Assembly (NCBI GenBank): GCA_002794775.1
Contig: NBAY01000043.1
Location: 62,001 to 126,000 of the forward strand
Direction: 5' to 3'
DNA from: Porodaedalea pini
Taxonomy: Eukaryota; Basidiomycota; Agaricomycetes; Hymenochaetales; Hymenochaetaceae
Length of the DNA: 64,000 nucleotides
Under the pieces are notes generated by a model that saw only the letters and a program-made list of their open reading frames with translations, was not told where the DNA came from and did not search any database. Positions 21,689 through 33,960 of the stretch are shown here, piece by piece (positions within the stretch are counted from its first letter, which is position 1; the number at the start of each line of letters is the position of its first letter). Position numbers and translations under genes: made by a program.

Positions 21689-22315
21689 GCGGCCCGTTCG
21701 GACTTGTGAGGATATCGGACCCGGGCGTGCTTTCAACGGACGATCCAGGACTCTTGCAAATATTGTCGACGTACCTTACTCATAACACGGACTTCTGCTC
21801 ATCATTCACATCTCATCGTAGTATTACTCTGATTGCGGTTCGTAATCATAAATTTTGGCATTATGCATTGTTGCAATATACATATACATAGCAAGACTAG
21901 CGATACGTAGCAGAGAAACCAAACGAAGTGGTGTGTTTTGGAAATAGCGAGAACGAGCGGACCATGTGAAGTATAGGAGAGAAGATCAAGGTGCGATCAT
22001 CATCATTGCATACCGCATTTCAAAACATTGTGTTGTGTTTCTTGCCTTTTCCTGAAGCTCTCGCTCAGTTCGAAAAATATGTCCAATAAATATATTGCGG
22101 TTCAAAATAGAACAAGAGGTTCTCTACTTGATACAGTGTTGGAAAAGAAACAGCTGATGGCATAATGACTAGCATCAAGTCTTGGATCCGATTTCTATAG
22201 GTAATGAAAGGAAAAGAAAAGGCAATAATGGGTATGGGTATGTGAAAGGGACGATTGAAACCAGGATACTTCTATGCAGCCCCTGAATAATTTAGAAAGG
22301 AGAATCTCGCTCGTT
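21689..22315. other. Convergent intergenic region
   Basis: This holds the 3' UTR of SSP1 and the 3' flank of the CoA-binding-domain gene. AT-rich; I see no gene. Confidence 0.5.
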
Positions 22316-23396
22316 TCACGGTAGACCTGGGAATTCCTCAATCACACCCGTCTCGTTGCGAATTGGCGACGGAGCGGCAGAGACGTCAGCGTTCTGCGTT
22401 TGGCCTGTTGCCGAGGTGCTGGAGCTCAAATTGGGAACCGAAGGCAGGCGGGCGCGAAGGGCGAGAGAGAGGTCACAGACCGGGCCGACGGCGGTTTGGG
22501 GACCCCCGTCGGTAGAAGTAGCGGTAGTGGAGACTGCGTTGGAAAAGAGAGCAGCGGATGCGACCCGTGTTGAGGAAACGAATCCGCTTGCTGATGGCGC
22601 AGACGCCGCCGACGCCGCCGCTACCGTTGCCTTCCTGACGGGCGAAGGCGCGCCGGTCGCGGCGCGGAGGCTCGGAGGTGCGAGGACCTTTCCTGATCCT
22701 GTGCCAGCGGTAATCAGACTCTGCGATGACGAGCTGTCCAAGGTTGGAGCGCTCTCTGCTTCGCTGCTGTCGATGATGACTCTGTCCTCCATCCCTTGCG
22801 CACGGATAAAGGCGCGCACGGCGGTGTCTGCGGCGCCTGCGCCGGGCTGGAGCCAGACCATCGGGATGCGCACGGAGTCCGCGTCGGCGAGGACCGAGAG
22901 GGTGACCTGAGTGATCGGAGTAGATGAGCAAAGGCTATGCATAGGGATGATTGGGAGATACGTGTACGTACCGAAGGACGAGTTACGAGGACTATGCCTG
23001 TTTCGCTTGGAGAAGGGAGATCTTTGACACTTGGAAGACAAGGGACGCCGTCCAAGGCTTTCAAGTTCTGTATAAAGAGCGTATATTCAGAAAGATCCCT
23101 CAGTCAACAAACCGTCTAGCTACGTACCGGGTTGACGGGCGTCACTGGAACCTGCAGTAACTTGAACCATTTGTATATCTAAAGGAGAGTACGCACGGAT
23201 GTCACTAGGTGACTTCAAACTAGACAGATCAGATACGAACCTTGCTCCCCCACTTCTCCTTACTCGCGCTGGCGCCGACGACGGCAAATTGGGAGCAGGA
23301 GAAGAACAGCTTCTGTTTCTCTGAGCCGGAGAGAGTTCCGAGATCACGGCAACCTGAGCGTGTGAGAGGCACACGGATACGGGATATGAAGGACAT
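22316..23396 (-). CDS. CoA-binding (Rossmann) domain protein with Ala/Ser-rich tail
   Basis: Start ATG at 23396 (MSFISRIRVPLTRSG, basic and possibly mitochondrial). Exons join to give QFAVVGASASKEKWGSKIYK, VTPVNP, LKALDGVPCLPSVKDLP and IVLVTRP, then VLADADSVRIPMVWLQPGA and the end VIID. This is the order of the YccU-type CoA_binding_2 fold (GAS nucleotide turn, NP motif, VWLQPG). Family members bind CoA or a nucleotide; the cellular role is not established. After the domain a tail of about 150 residues is Ala/Ser/Thr-rich and looks disordered. This is an unusual addition for a family whose proteins are often 130-200 residues. Confidence 0.85.
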
Positions 23397-24463
23397 GGCG
23401 AGAGCACAAAGAATTGGGTAGAGTGGAACTTTCGGGTTCGAAGGGGTGGTTTTGTTCGGTAGGAAGAATAGTGAGATGAGTTCAACCTTCGGATAATAGA
23501 GAGTTTTTATACGCTCTTGCCATTCATTGCAGTGCCAGCTTTAGATCCGACGATGTAGCAGATAGTACAGGTGGGGATCAAGAAAATAAAACGACGAGGT
23601 CGGGCGACACAGCGATTGAGGCTGTAGTTCCGGATGGACTTCACCAGCGAGTACTACTACCCAACCTGGTTGCATCTAGGGAGCCAGAACACCTTGCATC
23701 TGTTAGTCAGACCAGCATGAGCACGCAGGCGAGAAAAAGTCGTAGGGCGGTGACATGAGTATTAGGGAAGGGAAGTTGATGCACTGATGAACAACTCTTT
23801 TCGTTATGCGCACTAATGGCCGAGACTTGAAGGATGTTGCGTTGTCGACGATGAGGTAGTGCAAAACTTGAAGGTCAAGAAGCATCGTCTCAACTTGATA
23901 GCGTCGTGAGTAGATCGCTGGTGGATCAGTTCTCCCCAGGCCAACGACAGGGCGAGAAGGTAACCTCGAGCAACATCTTTCTTAGCAGTAAAGTATCAAG
24001 AGGGCAACAGCTTTGTACAGCACCTGAGCGGACCCAAAGGCCTGAAATATAATTTGCATGCTGTATTCCGGTGCAGATATGGAAGAACGGGCTTGAGACG
24101 GAGTGCCATTTTCAGCACGGAGAATCGGTGCAGGTGCAAAGGCTGGTTGGCCCAGTAGACGTTCGTCTTCAGCTCAGAGGCTTCCGTGGTTACGGACAGA
24201 TAGTTCACTTGTTGATGACGGGTATATTGATGAGCACGGTATTGCTGAGGAGACGTGGATTTGACCGTGTTGTCGGCTTTGAAGATGGAAGTCTCTAAAC
24301 GACTCGATCTGACGGCGTGAAAGCGGGTTCCCCAATCGGTGGCAATGCTATTACTACGCGCTTGTGTTGAACACGCATACACTCACCTCTGGCGCACCAT
24401 TCTCCTCATCCATCTACTGTTATAGCTCTTTCCACAAGTTCAGTGACGAGCAATAAGTGAGAA
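23397..24463. other. Intergenic, divergent promoters
   Basis: It separates the CoA-binding-domain gene from DUG1. Short frames on both strands lack any domain. No repeats were seen. Confidence 0.5.
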
Positions 24464-26319
24464 ATGCCAGCACCAACGCAATTCTTCGACTTTGTCGATG
24501 CCAACGCGAACAAGTTCATCAAGCGTCTCGCCGATGCCGTCGCCATCCCGAGGTGATTTTGCCAGTGCTCTCTCATCAAGCATTGCTGCGTTGTACTCAC
24601 TATCATCCGCATCTATTTCGCAGCGTGAGCGGAGATGCGAGCTATCGTCAACATGTGTTCCGCATGGCTGAGTTCCTGGAGAACGAGCTCAAGTCGGTGG
24701 GCTGTGCGGTGCGGCCAGTTCCTCTCGGCAAGCAGGTCCTCGACGGCCAGGAGATCGACTTGCCCCCGGCGCTCCTTGCTTCGATCGGAAACGATCCCAG
24801 CAAGAAGACCATCCTCTGCTACGGCCATTTTGATGTCCAGCCTGTTCGTATCCTTAACTCTCAGCTACTTCCCCCGTCTAAGAGGAAATCGTATGTTAGG
24901 CGCTGAAGAGTGATGGATGGGACACCGAGCCGTTCGTGCTGACCATTGACGAGAAGACCGGTCGGCTTATCGGGCGCGGATCGACTGACGACAAGGGCCC
25001 AGTGCTTGGTTGGGTCAATATCTTGCAGGCGCACAAGGAGCTCGGCATCCCCCTCCCCGTGAACCTCAAGTTTTGCTTCGAGGGCATGGAGGAGACCGGC
25101 TCGGAGGGTCTGGATGAGCTTATCGCGCGTGAAGCTGGAAAGGGCGGGTTCTTCGACGGCGTTGAAGCCGTGTGCATCGTGAGTCGCAGTCGCACTGTAA
25201 AGGACACATATATTCTCTAAGATCACTCGCAGTCGGACAACTACTGGCTCAACTCGCGCACGCCCTGCTTGACGTACGGCCTGCGCGGGATCTGCTACTA
25301 CAAGCTCACCATCTCCGGGCCTGCAAGGGATCTCCACTCGGGCGTGTTTGGGCGCGCCGTGCATGAGCCGATGACGGACCTCATCGCGCTCATGGGGAAG
25401 CTCGTCACCCCGCAAGGCGAGATCCTCGTCCCAGGCGTCAACGACCTCGTCGCCCCGCTCACCACCGAGGAGCGGAAGCGCTACGAGGTGATCGACTACG
25501 GCGTGCAGGACGTCGAGCACTCCGCGGGCGCGAAGATCGCAATCTCGAGCGACAAGGCGGAAGTGCTGATGGGCCGCATGCGCTACCCGTCGCTCTCGCT
25601 GCATGGCATCGAGGGCGCGTTCTCGGCGCCTGGTGGGAAGACTGTCATCCCAGCCAAGGTGTCTGGCAAATTCTCCATTCGGTGTGTATTTCGCTGTATA
25701 CCGGCTACTAGATAAACGTTTACGATGCCTTTGTACCTCAGCCTCGTCCCCGACCAGACACCCGACGCCATCGACCCGCTCGTGTTCACGTATCTTAAGG
25801 CCGAGTTCGCGAAGCTCGGAAGCAAAAACACGATGACGATCGAGAACCAGCACAGCGGGAAGCCGTGGGTTGCAGACCCGAACCACTGGAACTACGTTGC
25901 CGCGAGCCGCGCAACTGAAGTGCGTCGCACTTTCCTTCATCTTCATGTCAGAACATCCTGATGAATATGGTTTTCAAGACGGTGTACAAAGTGAAACCGG
26001 ACCTGACGCGCGAGGGCGGGTCGATTCCAGTCACACTGACGTTTGCAGAGAAGCTCGGTGTGAATGTGCTGCTCCTGCCCATGGGCCGTGGCGACGACGG
26101 TGCTCAGTGCGTCTTCCTTCTTGTCATTTTTGTTTTCTGATGAGAAGCTGATGTTGGATGCATATACAGCTCGACGAACGAGAAGCTTGACCGCTCGAAT
26201 TTCATCGAGGGTGTAAGTCTCTTTTTCCTTCTAATCTGATCGAGAAACTTGATTTACTCTTCGCGCAGACGAAACTCCTGGGCTCGTATCTGTACGAAGT
26301 CGGAGAGATCAAGGTCTAA
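24464..26319 (+). CDS. DUG1: Cys-Gly metallodipeptidase (M20 family, glutathione degradation)
   Basis: Multi-exon gene starting [18 protein letters not shown] and ending LYEVGEIKV at TAA 26317-26319. M20 metal and catalytic motifs are in order: YGHFDVQP (His ligand plus Asp), [10 protein letters not shown] (bridging Asp), [11 protein letters not shown] (catalytic Glu and Glu ligand), [12 protein letters not shown] (dimerisation domain) and GRGDDGAHSTNEKLD (final His). These match the CNDP/Dug1 dipeptidases, which hydrolyse Cys-Gly released in glutathione turnover as a cytosolic zinc or manganese dimer. The second exon starts after an intron that splits PSVSG. Length is about 475 residues, as usual. 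No defects seen. Confidence 0.95.
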
Positions 26320-26605
26320 GCATGACCGGTTCTCTACGTTCTTCTGTATTATTGTGCATTGGGCTCGAGGAACTTGCAGGAGAAAAAGGAAATAGGAAGA
26401 TAAAGAGAAATGTATCCCTCTGAGTGTACGCTGGACAATTACAGTTTTGCTATGACGTGACGAGTTGGCAGATATTCGCCCATGTGGCATAATGAAAATG
26501 CTATAATGCATGCGTGCAGCGCAAGTACATAGATTCAGATACATACACACTACAAGGACACACTCGTCGAGCCTGCACCAGAACTCTGAATGCTCGACGT
26601 TCACA

Positions 26606-27480
26606 TCAGGGCTTCGTGCCAGTCGGCCCAGAACCACCGCGCGCCTTCCCGCCTCCGCCGCGTCGTCTTCCGAAGCCCTTCGGATTCGCGTTGCTTGTAG
26701 TCGAGTTGGAGTTTTCGTTTATCGAACTCGAGCTCGAGGACGGACCACGAGGGTTGCGGAGGACCGAGACCGAGACGCCTGGTGTGGGTGTTGGTGGTGG
26801 ACTGCTGGGCTTCGGATTCATGTTGGAGGCCGGGCTGGCTGATTTCAGGCGCATTTGTGTCGCCTGGAGGTCGGGTGTGCCTTCCCCAGTCTTAAGTTCA
26901 TTCCCCACGGCTGCGTCGCCGCCGACTCCAGAATCTTCTTCATTGTGCCCATCGGCTGAGTTGATGCCGAAGATGCGCGCACGGGCAGCCTGATAAGCCG
27001 CCTCTCTGTCCTTCAGTGACGACGGACCGTTCCCCCCGGATTGGCTAGAGAAGGACGGAGACGAGGTGGCGGAAGGACGCTTGAGGATGCGCATGGGCTG
27101 CTGGAGCGCGGCAGGCGGAGGGGCGCCGCTGGAGGTACTGATGATGACCTCGGGCATGGGTGGTTTGGCATTGCTGTTTTAACGGGTTTGAATTGAGATG
27201 ATTTGAGCAGAAATGAGGATTGAATAACATACGCATCCCGCCACAGAGTCGCGTTATCTACCTCGGCCTCGTCCTCATCGTCGTCCCACGCATCTGGGAC
27301 GTGCTTCGAGGCTGCTGCTGCGCGTGCGTGCTGTGTTGCATGTTCCTGATTACGAACCAGTTTATTGGATGAATAAAAATAAAAATTAACGAGCAGGGAT
27401 CTCACATTCGTATTTCTGGGGACGGGACTGGAGCGAGACCAAGGATTAGTGTTGGATTCTGCATTGGCGGTACTTGACAT
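26606..27480 (-). CDS. SUZ-domain RNA-associated protein
   Basis: Three exons: start ATG 27480 (MSSTANAESNTNPWSRSS), a middle exon (EHATQHARAAAASK... DAWDDDEDEAEVDNATLWRDA) and a long last exon ending GPTGTKP. The last exon has the SUZ signature PMRILKRP followed by SLKDREAAYQAARARIFG, and a SUZ-C-like stretch (NPRGPSSSS, NPKGFGRRRGGGGK) at the C-terminus. SUZ domains bind RNA weakly in translational regulators. The first two exons are duplicated in inverted orientation at 51905-52160, so this is the intact parent. It forms the outer edge of the left duplication arm. Confidence 0.88.
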
Positions 27481-28831
27481 ATGCTGAAGCCGCCGCTGCG
27501 CGGGGCAGGGAGAGGATGGTGGGAGGACGCAACAGAGGTCGCGTGCTTCGAGTTGCTCAAGCGCGGGACACTCAAGCTAGTGAAGCTCGTCTCACTACTA
27601 TTTCAAGGATTACGGGGACAATTAAAACCTGTCTTTGACTTTGAGGTCGCTTAGCATCGGCAAGGTCGACAATTATTATGAGAACGGATGCATAAATGGA
27701 AAAAAAATCTTCCAGTACGCGTTGTGTACATGTATGTGTGTGTACAATGTACATACACGTACGCCATCTATATACATAACTCTCCATCGAATGAGCATAA
27801 TGAGAAGCTGGAAATGTAACAAGCCATCGAAGTCGCCTGAAAAACAATGCGAGAACAAAAACGACACCCCTCAGATGAAGGAGAGGAAGATGGTCCGCCG
27901 AAAGGGTTTGCTCTTGCACCAATAAGCCACTTCAGAGGCTGCGGTGGGTATGCCGCTGCGTCTGTACACAATGGTGCAGTAGGATAGAATACGCACGATG
28001 ATGAGGGCACATTAATGTGTTTTGCATAGTGTCGAGATAAGTTGAGTATTTCTTGCAGACTAGTAATATTCCCGAGATGTTCCCATCCCGGAGAGCTTGA
28101 AGCAAAACAACCGGTCGCTGATAAGATATATGAACGAGCTCAGTGGATGGACCTCCATGCACAAGAATTCGGCGATCATTTCAGGTCCGTACATTTCGAC
28201 AAGCAAGTTGAAGGAAAAGACCCAGACGTGCCAGTGCGACGTGCATTTTCTTGAATACAATGTAAATTGCATCATCACGTGCTACGCCATTTAGGTTCCG
28301 ACTGTTTCAGTCACGCGCCTCGCGACCGCGTCAGTTTGGAACGCGACAAGCATCCGCCATCGCCATCGGCGTCGATGTTCGACACGATGAAAGCCTCCCT
28401 ACCAATAGAAACAGGGTTTAAACCCATCTATTTTTACAATAGTGAGCCGGAACATTCGACCGATTGTGGACGACACAGCGCTAAGGACGAGCGAAGAGTA
28501 TGCTATGTCCGCGTCAATGCTCTTCAGCACCACTATCTTTCTCTCGCTGCTCAAGGAATGCAACATCTTCTATGTCCTTCTTGCTGAGACTTAACTAGAG
28601 CTCATCTACATCATTGACACAACGTCTGCTATGTATGAGATGGTCTGACCTCGAATTCCGGCTAGACTCGCTCGCTCGAATCGTCTCAGTCTGGGACTCA
28701 CCGCACAGCCGCCTTCATCCTATAAGAATACCCTCGCCCTCGGACCCCTCCTTCCTTCAATCCACGACCACCCCAGGTTTACGATTATTGCTGCTAAAGC
28801 TTTTCCATAACAATCACACCATAAAAACACA
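27481..28831. other. Arm spacer between the SUZ gene and kinase copy 1
   Basis: Non-coding sequence shared with 50552-51904. It contains a short TG/TA-rich microsatellite near 27725-27775 and, at 28290-28590, a block that recurs at 50790-51085 and twice (inverted) at 52160-52690. A TATA-like TATAAGAAT at about 28720 precedes the kinase start. Apparent open frames are not conserved between copies, so I reject them as genes. Confidence 0.7.
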
Positions 28832-31038
28832 ATGTTTGGCGTTACCAACAGCTTCTTGCCTGCTACAAGGGCGTTCCAGGTACGTCTACCCCATTTCCGT
28901 CCCCTCCACCTCACTGTTCTGACTCTTTGTGACAGACGACGTACGCGAAGGTGACCGCACTCGGCGGCCTCAGCGGAAAACTCGCCGACTACACCCTCCT
29001 CAAGAAGCTTGGTGAAGGTTCCTTTGGTTCCGTCTGGCTCTCCGAGACGGTCATGACATGCGGCAAGCGTGCCCTCGTCGCTGTCAAAGCCGTCAGGAGG
29101 GCAAGGCTGATCCGCGGCCAGGTTTCTCTTATCCACGAAGAACAGCAGCTAACAAAGTTCTTCACCGATATTGACGCTGGCTTAGGTTACTTTCCACAGA
29201 TAGTCGAGTCGTTCACGGACGAAAACAATTACTATATTGTACAGGTATGTCTCAGTCGCATTGTCGTGTCTCATTCTTATCCTAACTAGTCATGCCTATG
29301 CAGGAATACATGCCAGGCGGGACGCTGCGCGATGAGATGGAACGCAACGGTGGAAGGCTCACGGTGGACAGGGCCAAGTTCGTTTTAGCCCAACTTGTAC
29401 GTCCTCCTGCTACTCTTCATCTCGTTCCGTAACTGACTCTTGCCTCACCAGATCACCATTGTGAAGAGGATGCACGAGCTCGGTGTCATGCATCGCGACA
29501 TCAAGCCCGAGAACATCCTACTCGACGCGGCAGGAAACGTCGTCCTCACAGACCTCGGACTGGCCCGCCGTTTCTGCTCACTGCGCGAGACGCCGAAAGG
29601 TCTCGTCGCTTCTGGTCCGATCCTCATGGCACACGATGGATGCGGCACGCCTGGGTACATGGCACCCGAGGTGCTCTACGACGATACTCACACGTACACT
29701 GTTGACATGTACTCGCTGGGTGCACTGTTCTATGAGATGATCTTCGGCATCGTGAGTCACTACTTTCCTTTCCGTTTCCTCCCTCTGACATTTACTGATG
29801 CACTACCTGCAGTTACCGTTCCCACAATACGACTCCAACCGCCTGGCGTATGCTATGCTTAACAACCTGTTCGCGGTCCCGATAGGCGGACTTGATCCCA
29901 CGTTGGCTAATCTTATGTTATCGGTAAGTTTCTATCGCCGTTACTGTCATTGCTCAACAGGATACTGACTGTCACTCCTGTTTAGCTCCTGACGATTGAA
30001 CCCCATCGTCGGATCACTGTCTGGCAGGCAATGGCACATCCGTTTTTCTGTGACATGTATGTTCGCTATGCCTCGGTTTATGTCGTCCTCGACGCTGACG
30101 ACGTTCGTTTGAACAGTAACTGGGATCTCGTAGCGCACCGCAAGTACGCGGTACCTGTCGAATGGGCACCTCCGATCTCGCGCATCGACCGCAGGAAGAC
30201 GATCGACAAGAGTATCCTGATTGACAGACTCAGAGTACGCAAGTCGTTCGCTCGTCACCGGCCCAATCGGTTGGACCGCGCATTCGTGACACCGCGCCGG
30301 ACACCGACCGTGAAGCGTCCTGGCCCGCCGCCGCAGCTACAGAATCGGCAGCGTGGTCTGCGCCGCAAGGTGATCGGTGCGCTCCGCCTCGCGGGCATGC
30401 GCCGCGAGGCTGCGCAGACGCCATCGCCGTCACCGACTCCGTCCCCTCCCTTGCCAGCCGCACCGATTCGGGTTGAGGCTGACATCGAGATCCAGACGAT
30501 GAAGAAGCGGTCTGAGATTCTTGAGGAGGACGAGATGGTCATGAACCGGCCTAGGTCACTTGAAGAGGGTGAGATCGTAGAGGAGACGGACATGGACATG
30601 ATGTCCGTCTGCGTCAGCCCAGTTCCCGTCCCGGCTCGCACGGCAGCCATTGCGATCCCGGCGCACGGCGCCATTGCGATTCCGAATGCGCGTGCTGCAC
30701 CCGTCGAGACTGCTCCTGCGGCTGTGTACTCGGCGTTCGAGGTCTCGATCGAGTTGCTCGACGAGATCCTGCTCTCCTCGCCCGCTGGGATGGGACCCGG
30801 ACGCGTCTTAGGCTTCCAGGCGCCGCGCTCGTCGCCGTCGCCCCCGACGTCGGCCTTCGCGCCCATGCAGGTCATGCAGGGCCACCTTGCGCCACCAACG
30901 GTGCCTGCACTCGATGCATTTGGGACGTCGCCCCCAGTTACGCTGGGCCCGGTAACGCCTGTCTCTGGGCGGTCGCGGGTGCCAGGGATCGGGCTGACGT
31001 CGAAGGAGCGTCACTATCTGGCTCTGGCTTTTTCCTAG
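28832..31038 (+). CDS. Protein kinase, duplicate copy 1
   Basis: Seven exons, 28832-28879, 28936-29244, 29304-29396, 29452-29751, 29813-29923, 29986-30056 and 30117-31038, give 617 residues. Kinase motifs: P-loop [14 protein letters not shown] lysine, [11 protein letters not shown] catalytic loop, LTDLGLARR (DLG where most kinases have DFG), [10 protein letters not shown] and [12 protein letters not shown]. The C-terminal 300 residues are a Pro/Ala-rich, partly acidic tail with no recognised domain ([14 protein letters not shown]). All catalytic residues are present, so activity is expected; the family is not assigned. The sixth intron is 60 nt, stop-free and a multiple of three, so its retention would add 20 residues. 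The tail differs from copy 2 by an 8-residue indel. Confidence 0.9.
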
Positions 31039-31135
31039 GTTCCTTTTTCCAGCTTCTCTTTTAGCTCGCCATATAATCAAGACATCTAATAGCTGCCGAC
31101 AACTATACTTCGTCGACATGCCTCTTCTGTGCTTC

Positions 31136-31312
31136 TTTCTCTCTCTGTCTCCGTCTCCGTCTCTGTCTCTGTCTCTGTCTCTGTCTCTGTCTCTGTCTCT
31201 GTCTCCGTCTCTGTCTCTGTCTCTGTCTCTGTCTCCGTCTCTGTCTCTGTCTCTGTCTCTGTCTCTGTCTCTGTCTCTGTCTCTGTCTCTGTCTCCGTCT
31301 CCGTCTGTCTCT
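31136..31312 (+). repeat. (TCTCTG)n / (TCTCCG) hexamer microsatellite
   Basis: About 175 bp of tandem TCTCTG with scattered TCTCCG variants, roughly 100 bp after the kinase stop. The matching tract in the other arm (about 48185-48270) is about half as long, so this repeat has expanded or contracted since duplication. The long frames through it are compositional artefacts. Confidence 0.9.
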
Positions 31313-31522
31313 GTTCCCGCTCTTCTCTTCGCTGCTCGCCACAAAATCTCACAAAAACTAAAACAAAATCAAAAAATCTCAACATCAAAAACATGCTACT
31401 AATGACAATCCTAATTCTTAATATCACGTTGCTTCCAACTCTCTCCTGTGTTCTCTCTGCTCTCTCTGCTCTGCTTTCCTCCTCCCTCCGCCTTCCCCTC
31501 CCTCCTCCTCCCCTCCTCCCTC

Positions 31523-32235
31523 CCATCCCAATCCCTAATCCCTACCGACAACAACAACACCAATCCGCCATCCAATCTCCGCCAAATCATCCCAATCCTT
31601 TCCGACGACTACCACCGACCACTTCACCTCCGACATCGACAACAACACCGACTCCGGCAATCTCCACCGACACTCATCTCCAACAACTCTCTTCACCAAC
31701 CTCGACACACCGACTTCGACAATCCGACAATCCGACAATCCGACAATCCGACAACTGCCACCCTCAGAGCCGACCCCGTGGATTCAGCAACTCTCAGCAT
31801 ATACGACTACCAGGTGAAACAATCCTGTGAGCGCGCCGTTTGAAGGGAAGGGAAGGGAAAGGGAGGAGGACGCAAGGATGACGGAAGGGACCGATTCAAG
31901 AGGCTTTTCTCGAGTCCGAGCGTCCGGGACGCCGAAGAAGATGAGTGACTTTCAGCCTGATTTTTATCTACGGAACTAACTGTGTCTAGATGACTGCGAA
32001 CCCACCATTTGACGCCGACCTCACCTTCGCTTACTTCGACCGGACAATATATGCCGATGGAGACGACCTTATCTGTGAGTAGCATTTTGTTGCGTTCCTC
32101 CGAAGACTACCTACTGATACTGATATCGTCTATTACCAGATGCCTACCGTACGACGCCGATGTTGATTTTGGAATCGAAGAACTGGAATCGACAACGCCA
32201 CTCCGAATCGCTACTTTATCCGTTGTACCCTAATC
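31523..32235 (+). repeat. Complex repeat module, copy 1 (left arm)
   Basis: The module starts CCATCCCAATCCCTAAT, passes through ACCGACAACAACAC-type and (CCGACAAT)n short tandems, then GACTACCAGGTGAAACA. It ends in an exon/intron-like part, with a GTGACT...TCTAG segment and a GTGAGTAGC...TTACCAG segment that look like introns around short open stretches (PFDADLTFAYFDRT). The same module occurs five times in the two arms. I do not recognise the encoded peptide, and no frame is open across all putative exons. Confidence 0.75.
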
Positions 32236-32239
32236 GCTC

Positions 32240-33252
32240 ACCTCTGTCTTGTTTCTGCTCCCGCTCCTGCCTGCTCTTCCTCCTCCGTCCCTCCCCCCCC
32301 CCCCCCCCCCCCCCCCCCCTCCTCCGTTCTTCTTCCTCCCCTCCCTCCGCTCCTCTTCTTCCCTCCTCCTCCGCTCCCGCTCCTCCTCCCTCCTCTTTCC
32401 TCCGCTCTCCCACCTCCTCCGCTCTCCCACCTCTGTCCTTCCTCCCCTCCTTCCTCCTCCCCTCCGTCCTCCCCTCCTTCCTCCGTCCCTCCTCTTCCCT
32501 CCTCCACTCTCCCTCCTCCGTTCCTCCTCCTCCCCTCCTCCATCCCTCCTCCCCCCTCTCCGTCCTTCTTCCTCCCCTCCGTCTTCCCCCCCCCCCGTCC
32601 TCCACTCCGCTCCCGTCCCCACTTCCTTCTTCTCCGCTCTCCCTCCTCCATCCCTCCTCTGTCCTTCTTCCTCCCCTCCCTCCGCTCCTCTTCTTCCCTC
32701 CTCCTCCGCTCCCGCTCCTCCTCCCTCCTCTTTCCTCCGCTCTCCCACCTCCTCCGCTCTCCCACCTCCTCCGCTCTCCCACCTCTGTCCTTCCTCCCCT
32801 CCTTCCTCCTCCCCTCCGTCCTCCCCTCCTTCCTCCGTCCCTCCTCCTCCGTTTCTCCTCCATCTCTCCTCCCCTCCTCCATCTCTCCTCCCCCCCCCCC
32901 CCCCCCCCCCCTCGGTCCTTCTTCCTCCCCTCCCTCCTCCCCCTCCCCTCCCTCCTCCACTCCGCTCCCGTCCCCACTCCCTTCTTCTCCGCTCTCCCTC
33001 CTCCATTCCTCCTTCCCCCCCGCCCTCCTCTGTCCTTCTTCCTCCCCTCCCTCCTCCGTCCTTCTTCCTCCCTTCCCTCCTCCCTCCCTCTCTGCTCTCC
33101 CACCTCCTCCTCCGCTCTCCTTCCCACCTCCTCGTCCGCTCTCCTCCCTCCCCCCTCCGCTCTCCCCTTCCTCCCCTCCGCCTTTCCCTCCCTCCTCCTT
33201 CCCTCCTCCCTCCTCCCTCCTCCTTCCCTCCTCCCTCCTCCGCTCCTCCCTC
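32240..33252 (+). repeat. About 1 kb homopyrimidine (C/T) tract
   Basis: Almost uninterrupted CCTCC/TCCTC sequence with C-runs of about 27 (from 32293) and 22 (from 32890), and blocks such as GCTCTCCCACCTC repeated every 15-20 bp. Because A and G are nearly absent, all three plus frames and their minus shadows stay open for 340-460 codons. These are not genes. Such tracts can form triplex (H-) DNA and are mutation-prone. Confidence 0.9.
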
Positions 33253-33960
33253 CCATCCCAATCCCTAATTCCTACCGACAACAACACCAATCCGCCATCC
33301 AATCTCCGCCAAATCAACCCAATCCTTTCCGACAACTACCACCGACCACTTCACCTCCGACATCGACAACAACACCGACTCCAGCAATCTCCACCGACAC
33401 TCATCTCCACCAACTCTCTTCACCAACTTCGACTCACCGCCTTCGACAATCCGACAATCCGACAATCCGACAACTGCCACCCTCAGAGCCGACCCCATGC
33501 ATCCAGCAATTCTCAGCATATACGACTACCAGGTGAAACAGTCCTGTGAGCGCGCCGTTGGAAGGGAAGGGGAGGGGGAGGGGGGACGCAAGGATGTCGG
33601 CAGGGACCGATTCAAGAGTCTCTTCTCGTGTCCGAGCGTCCGGGACGCCGAAGAAGATGAGTGACTTTCAGCCGGATTTTTATATATGGACCGTGTTCTA
33701 ACCGTCTCTTCCTAGATGATTGCGAACCCGCCATTTGACGCCGACCCTCGCCTCCGTTTACTTCGACCGGACAATATATGCCGATGGAGACGACCTTATC
33801 TGTGAGTAGCATTTTGTTGCGTTCCTCCGAAGACTACCCACTAATACCGCTATCGTCTATTACCAGATGCCTGCCGTACGACGCCGATGTTGGTTTTGGA
33901 ATCGGAGAACTGGAATCGACAACGCCACTCCGGATCGCTACTATACCCGTTGCACCCTAA
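33252..33960 (+). repeat. Complex repeat module, copy 2 (left arm)
   Basis: Same order as copy 1, with a diverged first intron-like segment (GTGACT...CCTAG, about 55 nt instead of 45). It is followed by a (TTTTC)n-rich stretch and an 18-nt G run at about 34104-34121, which is only a short C/G run in the other arm. Confidence 0.75.

Noticed and set aside
31086..31830. Open frames through the TCTCTG repeat (VSVSVS, RDRDRD, TETETE products)
   Set aside because: Pure microsatellite translation, different in length in the other arm.
32160..33536. 458-codon plus-strand frame and 340-365-codon overlapping minus frames
   Set aside because: They lie in a homopyrimidine/homopurine tract where stops cannot occur; all frames are open and the products are Pro/Ser/Leu or Gly/Arg/Glu low complexity. 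The same holds for 44904-45952 and 46286-47361.
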